Source: Anser cygnoides
Lineage: Eukaryota; Chordata; Aves; Anseriformes; Anatidae
Length of the DNA: 64,000 bases
Assembly: GCF_040182565.1 (NCBI RefSeq)
Contig: NC_089874.1
Span: 151,554,501-151,618,500 of the forward strand
Direction: 5' to 3'
Below the pieces are notes generated by a model. That model was not told the origin of the DNA and did no database searches. It was given only the letters and a program-made list of their open reading frames with translations. Below are positions 48,801 to 60,229 of the stretch, piece after piece. Positions within the stretch are counted from its first letter, which is position 1, and each line of letters begins with the position of its first letter. Made by a program: the position numbers and the translations under genes.

Positions 48801-51160
48801 TGCGCTTTGCCAGCTGAAGGAGTTTCTTGCAGCGCAGCCCCAAGCCTGTCACTGATGCTTCCTTACTTAGATACCGGAAATTTTTATGGCATGACAAAAG
48901 TGGAACGAAAGGCATTAGCAGGGGTCTGAGTTGTGCAGTTAGACCAAAACGTAGGAGCAGCTTTTGTACAAACAGGTAGGTGGGAGGGGAAAAAAGGTTG
49001 CAGGGACATGCAATCACATGCCAGCTGCTGCTCACCTGCTCACTATAACAAGGCTTTTGTTTTATTGTTCAAACCTGAAATCTTTTCCTTTACATGAGTT
49101 CAATATTCAGTAAGAAATGGACTCACTGATGGTAACCCAAAAACATTGCCCCACACCAGCCAGGGCTTGCAGTGGTCAGCAGGCTCTGGCTCTTCAAACC
49201 CGGCCACCCGCACTGCAACACCAAAGCTGCCCCAAAGCTCCTGTTCTGGTCCCGTATAGATGCTTCCGCATCTGTACTTCTCTTGGCCAGTGATCAGCTC
49301 TGCAGCATCACTTACAAAAGGCAAATTCTGCTTTTTATACTAGGCACCATCAGACCACTTTACTTACTTTCAGCTGGACCATGAGCTAGATGCTTCTGCC
49401 TAGATTTCAGCACATGGATTCCTCCATCAAAAATTGCAGTAATCTCAGCTTTGGGGCCACCCAGTCACTGAGATAACACGCCTGGTTAATACCTGCTGAG
49501 GAGATGGCCTATTTAAGCTTCTCGTTTTTTCTAACAAAGTATCACTTTCTCTCAAATAACGTTGTTCCAATACTTAGAGGACTCCCCAGAAGCAGATGAT
49601 TTATGATTCAGGCACAACAGGCGTCAAACCCTGTTCTTAGCTCCTTGCATCTGGCAGCTGTGTGCCCAGTTTGGGACCTCTTGGCTCAGTCCAGGTCTCA
49701 CAGAGCAGGAGGCACCGAGTCCCCCAGAGTTTCAAAGACAATTGAGAACAATGTTCCGTACCCATTAGAGCAACCCAAACCAAAACATATTAATGGCTAA
49801 GTGCCTCCAGCAGTTGTGAGGAACCACTTTATTCAGTGGGGTCTTTCACTGGATGCACCAACCCTTGCTATAAACCCTGTGGTTCAGATCACCCCACTTC
49901 TCAAGCAACATGGAAGCCTCCTGATGCTCTTCCCATGGGACAAGTAAATTTTTTACATCCATTAGCTGAACGGAGCACCCAAAGCTGCATAACTTAATGC
50001 ACGTAGCAGGAGTGAGGCTGGAAATAGTCTGCATGTCTTGACTTTCTTCACTTCCACTTCACTTCCACTGGAGGCCTGGCTTAGCCCAGGACTGCACGGC
50101 TTGTTTATGAGAAGAGATGCTGAGACGCTTTTAAAAACATATTGACTATTGAAAACCTGCCCTTATGTAAGCTTTCTATTTACACTTCTAAATTTCCTGT
50201 GGCTTGGTGCTGGGCACAGCCCCCACCTCGATTTGTCAGGCAGCTCAGATAAACACCTCTTTTGTAAGTAAAAGCGAGTTTTCTGTTCAGCCTTAGATTC
50301 AGAAAATAATAAAAAAACCCAGCATTTTCTACAGCTTGCTGTGGTGGCAGTCATGACGTGGAACAGATCAGGGTTTTGTGGCAGGAGTGTTTGGTGAAGG
50401 CAAGGTGCCTTTGGGGCTGTTTTCTACACTTCCCTGTGCTAACACCAGGGCTAGATCCAGGCCCCTTTATTTGGTACCAGTTCCAGTGTGACGACGCCAA
50501 CCTCTGCTGAAGAAAACTCCAGGTTTGGCTATCATCTGCCTGAAGGCTGTTATCCCTTCACTGGACACAGTGCTTCTCAGGGAACATTTACTCTGTGACA
50601 CAGCAATAGCTAGATTTATTCTGGTGACATTTTTCACTGCTCTTGATCGGATGGCAGGCAGGGGCTAGGAACCTGCTGAGCTGGAAGAAAGGCAAATGGT
50701 GAGGGGAGAGGAATTACCAGTACAGTGGTCATGCAGGAAGGAAACATCATGTAGAGTGATTTAAATAATTCAGCATTTACCTTCTGGATAGCAGCTATCA
50801 CTCTTTTAATCATCAATAATAAAAGAAAAGGATAGTTCCTAGGGTAGGCCTCCCAGTTGCACTATGTGCTCTGCAAATATAGATTGATTTCAACATGTGT
50901 GCATGTACGGAGTCTGCTTCTGCCCTACTTGTTGCACGGTAGCTCTGGAAATGTAAAATTTGGGAAACGTGAGCAGGAGTTGCAGCTGGAATCGTAATGA
51001 TGTGGTCCTTCCTGGCAGGGAGAACAGGAGGTAACACCCTCGCAGCCTTTCCTTGATATTGCTGTGCTTAGATATCAAGCAGCCAGTGGTCCTCCCGCCC
51101 TGTGCCAGCTTGTGCTTGATGCGCAGGTAGGGCTTCACAGCCCAAAAGGGGGGCTGCTGC
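45886..51160. other. Intergenic unique sequence, 5.3 kb
   Basis: No gene was recognised. A 15-bp perfect inverted repeat CTGTCTGCCAGACAG lies at 47754-47768, just after an A-rich, C-interrupted run at 47703-47750. Confidence 0.5.
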
Positions 51161-51302
51161 GGTCAAGGTTGGACGGGGCTCTGGGCAACGTGGTCTAGTG
51201 GAAGGTGTCCCTGCCCAGGGCGGGGGTTTGGAAGTAGATGATCTTTAAGGTCCCTTCCAACTCAAAAAAAAAATAATGATAATAATAATAATAATAAAAA
51301 AG
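51161..51302 (+). mobile_element. CR1 LINE 3' end with A-rich tail, plus strand
   Basis: The body reads GGTCAAGGTTGGACGGGGCT, CTGGGCAACGTGGTCTAGTG, AGGTGTCCCTGCCCAGGGCG and AGATGATCTTTAAGGTCCCT, then TCCAACTC. This is a CR1 3' UTR of about 103 bp. It is followed at 51264-51302 by AAAAAAAAAATAATGATAAT and further TAA units where an ATTCTATG octamer tail would be expected. Confidence 0.88.
51270..51302. repeat. (TAA)n microsatellite at CR1 tail
   Basis: A run of AATAATGATAATAATAATAA type directly follows the CR1 3' end and an A9-10 stretch. Confidence 0.85.
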
Positions 51303-54300
51303 GGCAGGTTAGTGAAACCATCCTATTGATAATAGACCATTTCTAAATTCAGCCCTCCAAGGGAAATGCAGTTGGAAGCTACGCAATGAAAAGTCTGTCT
51401 GGACTAGAGGAGCTACCAAACATTGTTGTACCCTTCATTAGTGCAGTTGATGGTTTATTTATCTATTTATTTATTTATTTGTTTGTTTGTTTATTTTCAG
51501 AAAAAGTTATTAAGTCTCTTTAGATTTAGAATTAGGGACAGCTAAAGCAACAGTGGCCACCCAGGACATAGACACGCCATCACCCAAACTTAAGACATAT
51601 GCTGCTGGTGATTTTTGTTATCATGCTTATTCTTGATGGTGGCTTGTTTGTGGTATAAACAGAAAGAATATGGGAGAAAGTGAGAAAATGAACTGATGAA
51701 AAATACCCTGATAAAAAGACAGAATAAGAACTTTAGCCTAAATGTAAACTTCAGAAGGAAGAATGAAAAAAAAAAAAATCATTTTCTGCTCCACTGAGGA
51801 AAAAGGGATTTTGCGTGTGCTTTTTAGAGACAGAGGATTGTATGAGATATCTGATTTAATTAGCATTTCTCCTCCTAGCAGAGCTTTGCCCATCTGCTCA
51901 AGTCAAACGAGTGTGACTGGGGCGGGCACTGTAGGGCAGGGCAGCTTCCTGGCTGCAATCTTGTGCCCCACTGAAGCAAACAGAGCAAGTAGCAGGCCTG
52001 CAGAGGCAGCCATCTCCCAGAAGTCATCCAAGAGAAACAAAAGAATACAGAAATCTGAATCTGGCCAATCACTTGGGTTAAACTGCACAAAGCTCTGTCA
52101 TTTCTCTGCTGCACTTCTCACTCCAGTAAAACTGCTGGTGCTTGACATGCTACGGGTACTTCATCATAGCAGGAAACTTAAGTATGTATCTTGGGAAGAA
52201 CGAATTTGCCCCAAAATTCAAATACGTAGTTTCAAAGATGTCCTTGGAGAGAATTTCAGCCTCATGCCTGTAGTCCTTCACCTCTATGGGTCAGCTCCCT
52301 CTTATTTGCATCAGGAAAGGTTAAGAACAGTGTGAAAAAGGTCTTATGGGAAGTGCAGAACAAAAGAGGTCCTGTGCATCCGTAACCTGTTCTCAGCGAG
52401 GACTGGAGGATGTCCAAGAGGAAATGTCAAGAAGTAGCTGTATATACAAGACAGGAGGCACGAGTTGTGAATAATTTGCAAGCTTAGTGGCTAAACATGG
52501 CATGCTGTATTAACTGGGATGATGGGAGGAGAAGAAGGGGGAGACACAACCCAGAGCCCTGGGCTGCAATAGAGAAGAGAGTCAGGCAATCTATGGGTGG
52601 AAATAGAAAGAAAGTAGAGAAAATGAAACAAAATTCTAACTTAATAATAACTGAGCACAAGTACACACAGACTTAAAATAGGTGAAATGTCCCAGAGAGG
52701 GGTTGCTCGCTCTGGAAGCCAACCCCCTCTAAGACGTCTTGGTGGAGTGAAGATCTCGGTGTCCTTCTGGCTCGGTGCTGTTGGAGGAGAGCAGCGTGTG
52801 GCTCCTGCAGATCTCCCCAGAGCAAGAGGAGTTAATGTTGGCACAGGGAGAAGTCTATTCCGGTTCAGTGTTTACCAACTGGACTAACCAGGCACCAGGT
52901 TTGCTACCTGCTGCCTGCATATGGAAATACGAGCTTGGAGAGCCTGCTCGCAATGTAAAAGGCAGCGACTGGAAGGAAAACAGCAGGATGGAGCCCTCGG
53001 CAGTGGCACCTCAGGCCCACAGGTATGGCTGATGCCCTCAGGGAACTCTTCCGAGGGTTGATTTAAATTCAGCTGGTCATATTTGAAGACTTCTTCCTGA
53101 AGGAAAATACACAAGTCCTCTACTGCATGTTTACTTGCTCATGGCAGGAGTGATTATTACTGCTTCTGTTTATCTCTTCCGTGCTGCCTTGTGCTTTCTG
53201 CAGTCACTTCTACCTGCATGAAGTCAAGGTAAGATATTCTTAGGCTGGATGGTGATGGCTCAAGCTCCCTGTGAGAGGGGAAATGACTCTAAGTGGTGCA
53301 GGAACAAGAGAAATAACCCCCCTGGGTGTATTACCTGCATTCTTTATTTTGTGGGTGTGTGATTGTGTTTAGTAGGTCTGTTAGCCAGTTTTTGTGCATC
53401 GACATAAGAACAGCTACAGAATATGACTCTTAATTTGCATATGTTCAAGATGTGGTTTCATTGCCGTTGTGACTCACCATGCACAAGAATGCTGGACGTG
53501 TCAGTCGCAAGTCATTGCTCTCCTGCAGAAGGGGAAGGGTTGGGAAGAACAAGGGCTTTGTGTGCCTGGTAAATGGCCGGCATTTGCAGAGGGCCTGTGC
53601 TGCGGTGCTGCCATCTCTGAAGCCTCCTCAGAGCTCTGGAGTTTAAATCGTGGTGACGTTGTGTTCACAGTTCAAAAGTTTGAATTATACTTGTCCAGAG
53701 TGTGCTTGAATATACCTGGCATTTCCCCTGCTGGAACATCTTTCAGTCATTCTGTGTATAACAGCATCTAGGTAAATACTTTTTAATTAAAGCACCAAGA
53801 ACGTGGGAGCAACTGGATCAGATTGTAAGGTCTCCTTTGCTCCAGTTTCTGTCTCCCAAGAGGGACTGAGGGTGAATACTTGGGAAATGAGTCTGGGAAA
53901 CAGGTATGAGCCAGTGACCTGCCCTCAGCAGTTCATGCAGTTTGAGCTGGATGGGCATTAGACCCCCCACCAGCAAACTCCATAAATGTGTGTGAAACTT
54001 CTTAAATTCTTTGGTCTCTACAGCATTCGTTGCAACGAGTTGTATGATTTATGTGTCTTGCCGAGGAACACTTTTGCTCATTTGTTTTTAAACTTGTCAC
54101 CTGATTGAGTGGTTTGAGGACTGAGAAACTCCTTTGCTCATTTCCTCCATGTCATCCCCTATTTTACAGCTCTCTTTGAAACACCCCTTCAGCCGCAGTA
54201 CAGTAGATCCACGTACCTGATCAAGAGCACGGTAGTCACACGAGGCAGCACTAATTGGGGATAAACTCACGTTGCTGTTCAAATGTGCTCCAAGAATGGA

Positions 54301-54434
54301 TTAGTTTTTCACTATCAGGCTTTCTGCCCGATTAGGCATAATTCTGGCAAAAGCTCGTACGGCGTGCTTTGATCATTTTGACAGAAGTGCTGTAATGAAC
54401 CTATTCATGATTCAAATCCAGCGTGACTTCTGGT
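51303..54434. other. Intergenic unique sequence, 3.1 kb
   Basis: A tetranucleotide repeat lies at 51453-51496. ORFs of up to 190 codons (51763-52335) start in a poly(A) run and show no domain, so they are judged to be chance. No exon is recognised. Confidence 0.5.
51453..51496. repeat. (TTTA)n/(TTTG)n microsatellite
   Basis: TTTA units with one TCTA interruption switch to TTTG units and back to TTTA. Confidence 0.88.
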
Positions 54435-54760
54435 GTTTATGATTCCGTGTGGGTTCGCCAGTGCTTTAGAGGCAAAATGACACCTGACGGCTTGTTCCTA
54501 ATGCCTGTCCTGATGACACCCAGCGTGGTGTTGGCTTTTCTGCCTGATGCTGGACACTGAGCTGTGGCTTCCAGAGACTCCAGGACCACCTCCGTGAAGT
54601 CGACTGCCAGTTCTGTGTTCAGTGCCACACAGGATTATTTTTTACCTTGGTGCACTACCTTAAAAACACAGCCTACCATCTCTTTTCCCAGCTGAACAGA
54701 CTCTTCCAGGAGTTGTTGCCACCCTCTGATCACACTTAGCAGTGTTTTCTGCCCACTGCT
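54435..54760 (-). mobile_element. Ancient CR1-like LINE relic, reverse-transcriptase C-terminal part, minus strand
   Basis: On the minus strand, LESLEATAQCPASGRKANTT, LGVIRTGIRNKPSGVILPLK and HW align in order with the CR1 ORF2 segment that normally reads like 'LKTSAQCAAAVKKANRMLGV' and then 'IRKGIRNK'. The version resembles the old CR1 families shared with turtles and crocodilians more than the avian copies elsewhere in this window. The left and right limits are uncertain, and several in-frame changes and gaps make it inactive. Confidence 0.72.
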
Positions 54761-57700
54761 GAGTTTTGTATCCCTTTTGAGAGGCGACATTTGGAGCAGC
54801 AAGCAGTAGCCAAAATACAATTATTTAGTGGTATATGTTGTTTTATCATATTTTTAATCTAATTTCCTACAGTTCCTAATGACCAGTTTCACTTTCTGAC
54901 TGCTGCAGTGCACTAAACCAAAGTTTTATAAGGATTTATGGACATATAAAACAGCAGAACATAAACGACACATAAAGACAGCAGAATTTCCTTCCTGAAT
55001 AGTAACAGCTAATGTAGAGCCTATTATTGTTTAGTTAAGAGTTAGTGTATAAATAACACAGACCGTGGTATTGTCGCCTTGCAATTTTGTTTCTGAATTG
55101 CTAATGACATATTATTAGTTCAGACAAGACATATAATGCCATAGTGTCACATCAATGTGAATCAGACATTTCAGAACTGATACCAGTATGTGTGCCACAG
55201 CTGATTCTTAAATAGCAGCGGGTCATGCAGGATTGTGTATCCACCTTCATGAAGCTCAAGTTTTTCATTTGCAAATCCTTGGACCTGTCAAGTGGGAAGT
55301 CGGGACAAATGGAAACAAGTTAAGACAGCTAGGGCGCTGGGCTGTGAAAGAGCACCAGCAGAAATAATGGATTTTGGGATAAAGGGAGTCTCATTACTGA
55401 ATCAGGATAAAGTATCTGACAGTATGTTGTATGAAGCAATCCTGCACTGGCAAAAGAGATAAGGGAAGATATTTCCTGTTTGTTCATTTAATTTAACTTC
55501 TCTGTAATCCTGAGAAAAGAAGGCATGAAATGAATACACCATTAACTGTTCATTAAGGTGTTTCTTTCTGTTTGACCGAGTATATAAACGTTATTTTATT
55601 CATCCCTTTGTGACAATTAAATGCAATGCAATTAATTTCTTCCCATAAACTTCATTTATTATCAGAAATTAGATACTAGCTTAATAGAAGTTGTTGTTGA
55701 TTTAACTAATTATGCTTGCATTATAGTTTTAGATTGATTAGCATTCTTATTCTGAGGCCCCATCGTTGTGTTGTAATTATGTTTTATTCTTTGAAATGAA
55801 TGGTTTAAATGATGAGATAATGTACTTTTCCTATCAATTTCCTTGACTAGTACATATTGTGGAAGTGATAAAATGGGCCAAGAGCCTCTTATATTTTGAC
55901 ATTTATAAAGGAAAAAGAAAATATATGACCTAGAGAATTATTTGAGGAAAATAGAAGCTACTTGTGTGGAGATGAATATTCCCCTAATGTGATACTGTTT
56001 GATCTACTGCAAACTTATTTGGAAAACTAAGTTTTGTTGAAAGACACAGAGTTTTAAGGAGATACAAAAAAAAAAATAAAAACAAACAAACAAACAAACA
56101 AAAAAAGAAAACTACCTAACAATATGCAACATGCAAATAACAAAATGCAAAGATGCAGACCTACCTAAGAAGCTTTATATTAATATGTGAGAAGGCTAGA
56201 GGTGTTTTTTTCCTCTTTCTTCAGTTTCTAACACTTTCCCAGTCCACGCAGTTACTGTATCCACAGCTCTGAAGTCCTTAGGCACTGGAGCTGGCTCAGA
56301 TCTGAGCTGCATGAACCTTTGATCATTTCTGAACTAAATAATTTTGATGATGCCAAAAAATTGTGCTGAGGCTGCTGCTTCCAAGGAGGAAGGGGCTCTG
56401 GGGAGGAAGCAAGGCAGCTGTCCCACTCAGGATTTTCTGCTGCCAGAAGTGTGCTGGCAGCTCATTCACCCTGTCCCTGTGGGGACTTCTGGATGGTCTC
56501 TGGGGACGTAACAGATAAAATTGGGTTTGTTTCTGTGCCTGCCCTCTGTGTCTCCAAGGATCCCCTGTTGTCATTTCCTTGTTTCTGTTCCTCTGTGCCC
56601 ACCAGGAGCACAGTTCATGTGTCAGCATGACAGAAAGCCATCCCAGGGCTCAGGGCTGTGTATATTGGTCTTGACAAGCATCTGTCTGATGCAGTTTAAG
56701 TCCAGGACTGGGTTTTGCCTGGACAGCAGGTAGAAAGCTGCACAGAGAGGGAGGCCTTTTGGAAGGGACAGAAGGTTCCTCCTTAAGCTATGCACCCCTG
56801 CATTTAGACAGCTCAGGCTGGTTGTTCTCCTGACTATAATGGAGGAAAAAAGTGATTTCTTCAATCCTATACCAAATGTCTTGAGTGAGTTAGGTAACCT
56901 GCACCCTAGAAATGCCTGTTTGTTTCTGCTTGTGACAAAACCACCTAAGATGTCGGAGGCCAACACCAGATTTTGGTGAGATGAGTGCCTCCCCTGCTGC
57001 CGGGGATGAAGTCTGTTGCCCATGTCCTGATGTGAAGACTGAATGCATGACATGTGACCATTCGTGCAGAAAGAAGGTATTGTCCCCAAATGTTAACTCT
57101 CTAAGAGCATGGACTTGTGGAAGTCTTTTGACAGAGAGGAAACTAAGCTTAAACTTAATGTTGAAAAACCCCAAGGAGATTCAGTGTGTACTAAGGTCAC
57201 TTGTACTCTCATGCTGACAAGTCTGAAGTGCTTTCTTGTCAGCTTGCCCTTAAATTAGCCTGCAAATTGCAATTATTGGATATCTGAGGGAACATTATGC
57301 AGTGTAAGATGTCATCATGAAGCCTCTGTGATGACAGGACAGCTTAAATGAAAAAGAAAGGGCATCAAAGGATGTTTTAGAAAATTGACAAGTTGGAAAT
57401 CTGGAAGCTGTCCGGGATAAATCTTGATGAGAGGAGAGTACAGTTAGTAAGTCTTTTTCAGGAAGGATGGTAAAGAATTCAGAGACCTGTGGCACTGATA
57501 ACTGGAAATGAAGCCTTGTGCTTATAGATTTCTGGTGCAATTCCAACACAGTCCAAGTATAACCAAATGTTGCTGTGTGGTTGGTATCCTGCTCTTATTC
57601 ACTACTTCTGGGAAACCTCAATGGATCGCAGTCAAATTAGGACTCACATCGTCACCGTACACATGCAGAAGAAAAAAGGTTGTCCTTACTCCAGACTTTT

Positions 57701-57952
57701 TACAGTTCTCATGCAGACAGAGCTGACAGATTTGGTTCTGTTTGTGTTTGGCAATTCTCATGATAAACTGAGATGGCCGATTGCTAATTCCTTCTAATCA
57801 AAGCAATTGCAATGGGAAACCTCTAAGGCAAGGATGTCCATGGTCTGTAGGGGATTTGTTCTCTACCTCCTCTTCGGATGTGAATTTGTTTCAGTGTCTC
57901 TTAAATGATCTTGTTGGCTCCAGAAAGGAACAAAATCCTCGTCTGTCTTAGT
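54761..57952. other. Intergenic unique sequence, AT-rich, CNE-like
   Basis: The block at about 55560-55860 is unusually AT-rich, with TAATTA and ATTA motifs, no repeat identity and no ORF. An A-rich (CAAA)n run lies at 56065-56110. No gene is recognised. Confidence 0.5.
56065..56110. repeat. A-rich (CAAA)n simple repeat
   Basis: Ten As, then TAAAAACAAACAAACAAACA and a further A run. No element body is recognised next to it. Confidence 0.88.
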
Positions 57953-58013
57953 GAATCATCACAGAATCATTAAGGTTGGAAAAGACCTCGAAGATCATCC
58001 GGTCCAACCATCC
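57953..58013 (-). mobile_element. Short CR1 3' end, minus strand
   Basis: The stretch reads CATCACAGAATCATTAAGGT, then TGGAAAAGACCTCGAAGATC and GGTCCAACCATC, the reverse complement of a CR1 3' end. It is only about 60 bp and the homology stops at CCATC. Confidence 0.85.
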
Positions 58014-58901
58014 ATCATGTAGTATATGGGGACTGAATCTCCACCGAAGTTCATGAATACTACTACCAGCCTCACCACAGGTCAAAGATAGATGAAAGAC
58101 TTTTCCTGCACCTCAATCCGCATTCCAAATACCTCCTGATCTGCCAGATTCTTGCAGTGCCATACCTGTTCAACATACCTGGCAACATAATGGTGAAACT
58201 GCATGGAAGCCTGGAACTTTCCCTTCTTGGCAATATTTTCCTGTGAAGGTTTCCACAATCTTGGGGAGAGGGGAAGGAGTAATTTTCCATTTTTCAGCAG
58301 CAGATTAGATTTGTGGCTTGAAGTTGAGTTAAACAGCATTACTTTTTGTGGAAATTTGAGGACAGCTAACTTTTTTTTCTTTCCAGAAGAACAAATCATC
58401 TAAAGAGAGTAATCACAGAATATATTTAAGGAGCCTAAATGGTTTTGTTAAACAGCATGGATGCAACCCATGTGCACAAGCTTTGGAGCTTGTACACTAT
58501 CACTGGATGATGAACAATTTGTATATTAAAATGATGGAGTCTCTTTATTTTGAGGGATTTATACCTTCAATTTCTTTACAGTTTCATTTATTTGGCTTAG
58601 ACCTTTCCAGAGGGGATTCTCTGGCAAATGCCATGTGTAATGAATGCTACCCTGCCGTCTTGGGAAATGGCCCTGTGCTCTCCTCCTTCCCCATAGCTGA
58701 GCCCTGCAAAGGCCTTGTGCTGGCTGCCTCTCTCATATTTTTGAAGGATGTTTCTCTGCATGGCCCCAGTTGCTTTTGGACAAGGTAACCAGTGGGGCCA
58801 CACTGGGACTGAAATCTTTTTTGCTTCAAAGACAAATCTTTCCATTTTCCAATTTCCATCTTTTCTCAAGCTTGGCTCCTTCTGTTGCTCTTTGAGACTA
58901 A
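58014..58901. other. Unique sequence between two CR1 ends
   Basis: This sequence lies between two CR1 ends in opposite orientation. It has minus-strand ORFs of 105 (58082-58399) and 103 codons (58597-58908) with no recognised domain. Confidence 0.45.
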
Positions 58902-58997
58902 GGGACATGGTGTAGCAGTAGGTGAGGTTTGCAGTTGGACTTGATGATCTTGAAGGTCTTTTCCAACCTAAATGATTCTATGATTCCATAATCATAC
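58902..58997 (+). mobile_element. Short CR1 3' end with octamer tail, plus strand
   Basis: Landmarks are GGGACATGGTGTAGCAGTAG, TTGGACTTGATGATCTTGAA, GGTCTTTTCCAACCTAAATG and ATTCTATGATTCCATAATCA. It is about 95 bp and 5'-truncated. Confidence 0.9.
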
Positions 58998-59121
58998 TGT
59001 CTTTAGTCTGTCTTGGTGTTACATAAAAATAAAAATCATAGATGTCCCAGTTTCCACATCAGGCTTTATTAATGGACATTGCCTACAGTTGCCCTCTAAC
59101 TCCTGCTTTCCTTGGGTCATT

Positions 59122-59142
59122 AAAACAAAACAAAACAAAACA
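59122..59142. repeat. (AAAAC)n simple repeat
   Basis: Four units of AAAAC stand 19 bases before the left border of the solo LTR. Confidence 0.88.
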
Positions 59143-59155
59143 ACTTTCTAAATGT

Positions 59156-59160
59156 ATTCC
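59156..59160. repeat. Left target-site duplication ATTCC of the solo LTR
   Basis: ATTCC directly precedes the LTR and matches 60225-60229. Confidence 0.85.
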
Positions 59161-59343
59161 TGTGGTGTTTTTACTCGGGTGGGCGGCCAAGCTCCACCAC
59201 AACCGCTCTCTCACTCCCCCTCCTGAAAGAGGAATGGGGAGAAAATACGATGAAAGGGGCTCAAGGGTTGAGATAAGGACGAGGAGATCGCGCAGTAATT
59301 ATTGTGACGGGCAAAACAGACTCAGCATAGGGAGATAGTAAGA

Positions 59344-59349
59344 TTTATT
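59344..59349 (-). terminator. AATAAA poly(A) signal of the LTR, minus strand
   Basis: TTTATT on the plus strand gives AATAAA on the minus strand, 183 bases before the LTR's 3' end. This fits an R/U5 boundary signal. Confidence 0.45.
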
Positions 59350-60062
59350 GCCTATTACTAACAAGCTAGAGAAACGAGAAACAAAGGAAAAAAATCAAGA
59401 GCACCTTCCCCCCCATCCACCCTTTTCCACCTCCTTCCCCCGAGCGGTGCAGGGGAGCGGAGGATTGGGGGTTATGCTCAGTCTATAGCACTTCTTCACC
59501 GCTGCTCCTTCTCGGTCACTCTTGTCCCCTGTGCTGTGGGGTCCCTCCCACGGGATGCAGTCCTTGCTGAACTGATCCGGTGTGGGCTGCCCACAGGCAG
59601 CAGCTCTTCAAGAACTGCTCCAGATATGGGTCCGTACCACGGGGTCCATCCCTCAGGAGCGAACTGCTCCAACCTGGATCCCCCACGGGCAGCAGCTCCC
59701 CCCAGACCCCCTGCTCCTGCGTGGGCTCCTCTCCACGGGCTGCAGCTCCGGCCCGGAATCTGCTCCGGCAGGGGTCTTCCACAGGCCGCAGCCTCCGTCG
59801 GTGCAGGTCCACCTGCTCCACCGTGGTCTCCTCCACGGGCTGCAGTGCGGAACCGTGCTCCACCGCGGTACTCCACGGGCTGCAGGGGGACAGCCTGCTT
59901 CACCATGGTCCTCATCACAGGCCACAGGGGACTTCTGCTCCGGCGCCTGGAGCACCTCTCCCCCTCCTTCTTCACTGACCTTGGCGCCTGCAAGGCTGTT
60001 CCTCACTCCTCTCGCTCTCCCAGCTGCTGTGTGTGGCGTAGCATTTTTTTTTTTCCCCTGTC

Positions 60063-60070
60063 TTAAATAT
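60063..60070 (-). promoter_or_regulatory. TATA-like box of the LTR promoter, minus strand
   Basis: ATATTTAA reads on the minus strand about 155 bases inside the LTR's 5' end, where a U3 TATA box is expected. Transcription from it would run toward lower coordinates, away from FER1L6. Confidence 0.45.
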
Positions 60071-60224
60071 GTTCTCACAGAGGCGCAAAACAACATCACT
60101 TATTGGCTCGGCTCTGGTCAGCAGTGGGGCCCTTACCTAACATGGGGCAGCTTCTAGATCCTTCTCACAGAAGCCAGCCCTGTGGCCCCCTGCTACCAAA
60201 ACCTTGCCACGTAAACCCACTGCA

Positions 60225-60229
60225 ATTCC
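60225..60229. repeat. Right target-site duplication ATTCC of the solo LTR
   Basis: ATTCC directly follows the LTR and matches 59156-59160 without change. Confidence 0.85.

Larger units (their letters stand above)
59161..60224 (-). mobile_element. Solo LTR of an avian endogenous retrovirus, ERVL-like
   Basis: The block is 1,064 bp. On the minus strand it starts TGCAGTGGGTTTACGTGG and ends with CACCACA, so it has the TG...CA ends of an LTR. The host bases ATTCC occur directly before it (59156-59160) and directly after it (60225-60229), a perfect 5-bp target duplication, as expected for class III (ERVL-type) elements. On the minus strand a TATA-like ATATTTAA lies at 60070-60063 and AATAAA at 59349-59344, giving a long, GC-rich transcribed part made of degenerate units around CCACGGGCTGCAG. 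No internal retroviral gene is present, so it is a solo LTR from recombination. The family name is not certain, but I recognise the sequence as common in bird genomes. ORFs crossing it are not genes. Confidence 0.9.

Noticed and set aside
51763..52335. Plus-strand ORF of 190 codons
   Set aside because: It starts in a poly(A) tract giving MKKKK, and the rest has random-like composition without a domain.
58082..58399. Minus-strand ORF of 105 codons between two CR1 ends
   Set aside because: The make-up is vaguely protein-like but there is no domain and no homologue I recognise, so it was kept as a note only.
59122..59142. (AAAAC)n as a poly(A) tail of a retrogene
   Set aside because: No gene-like body precedes it, and the nearby structure is the LTR with its own target duplication beginning after the repeat.
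59536..60157. Several overlapping ORFs of 115 to 191 codons on both strands
   Set aside because: They lie wholly in the GC-rich repeat part of the solo LTR, and low stop-codon frequency there explains them. None resembles a retroviral protein.
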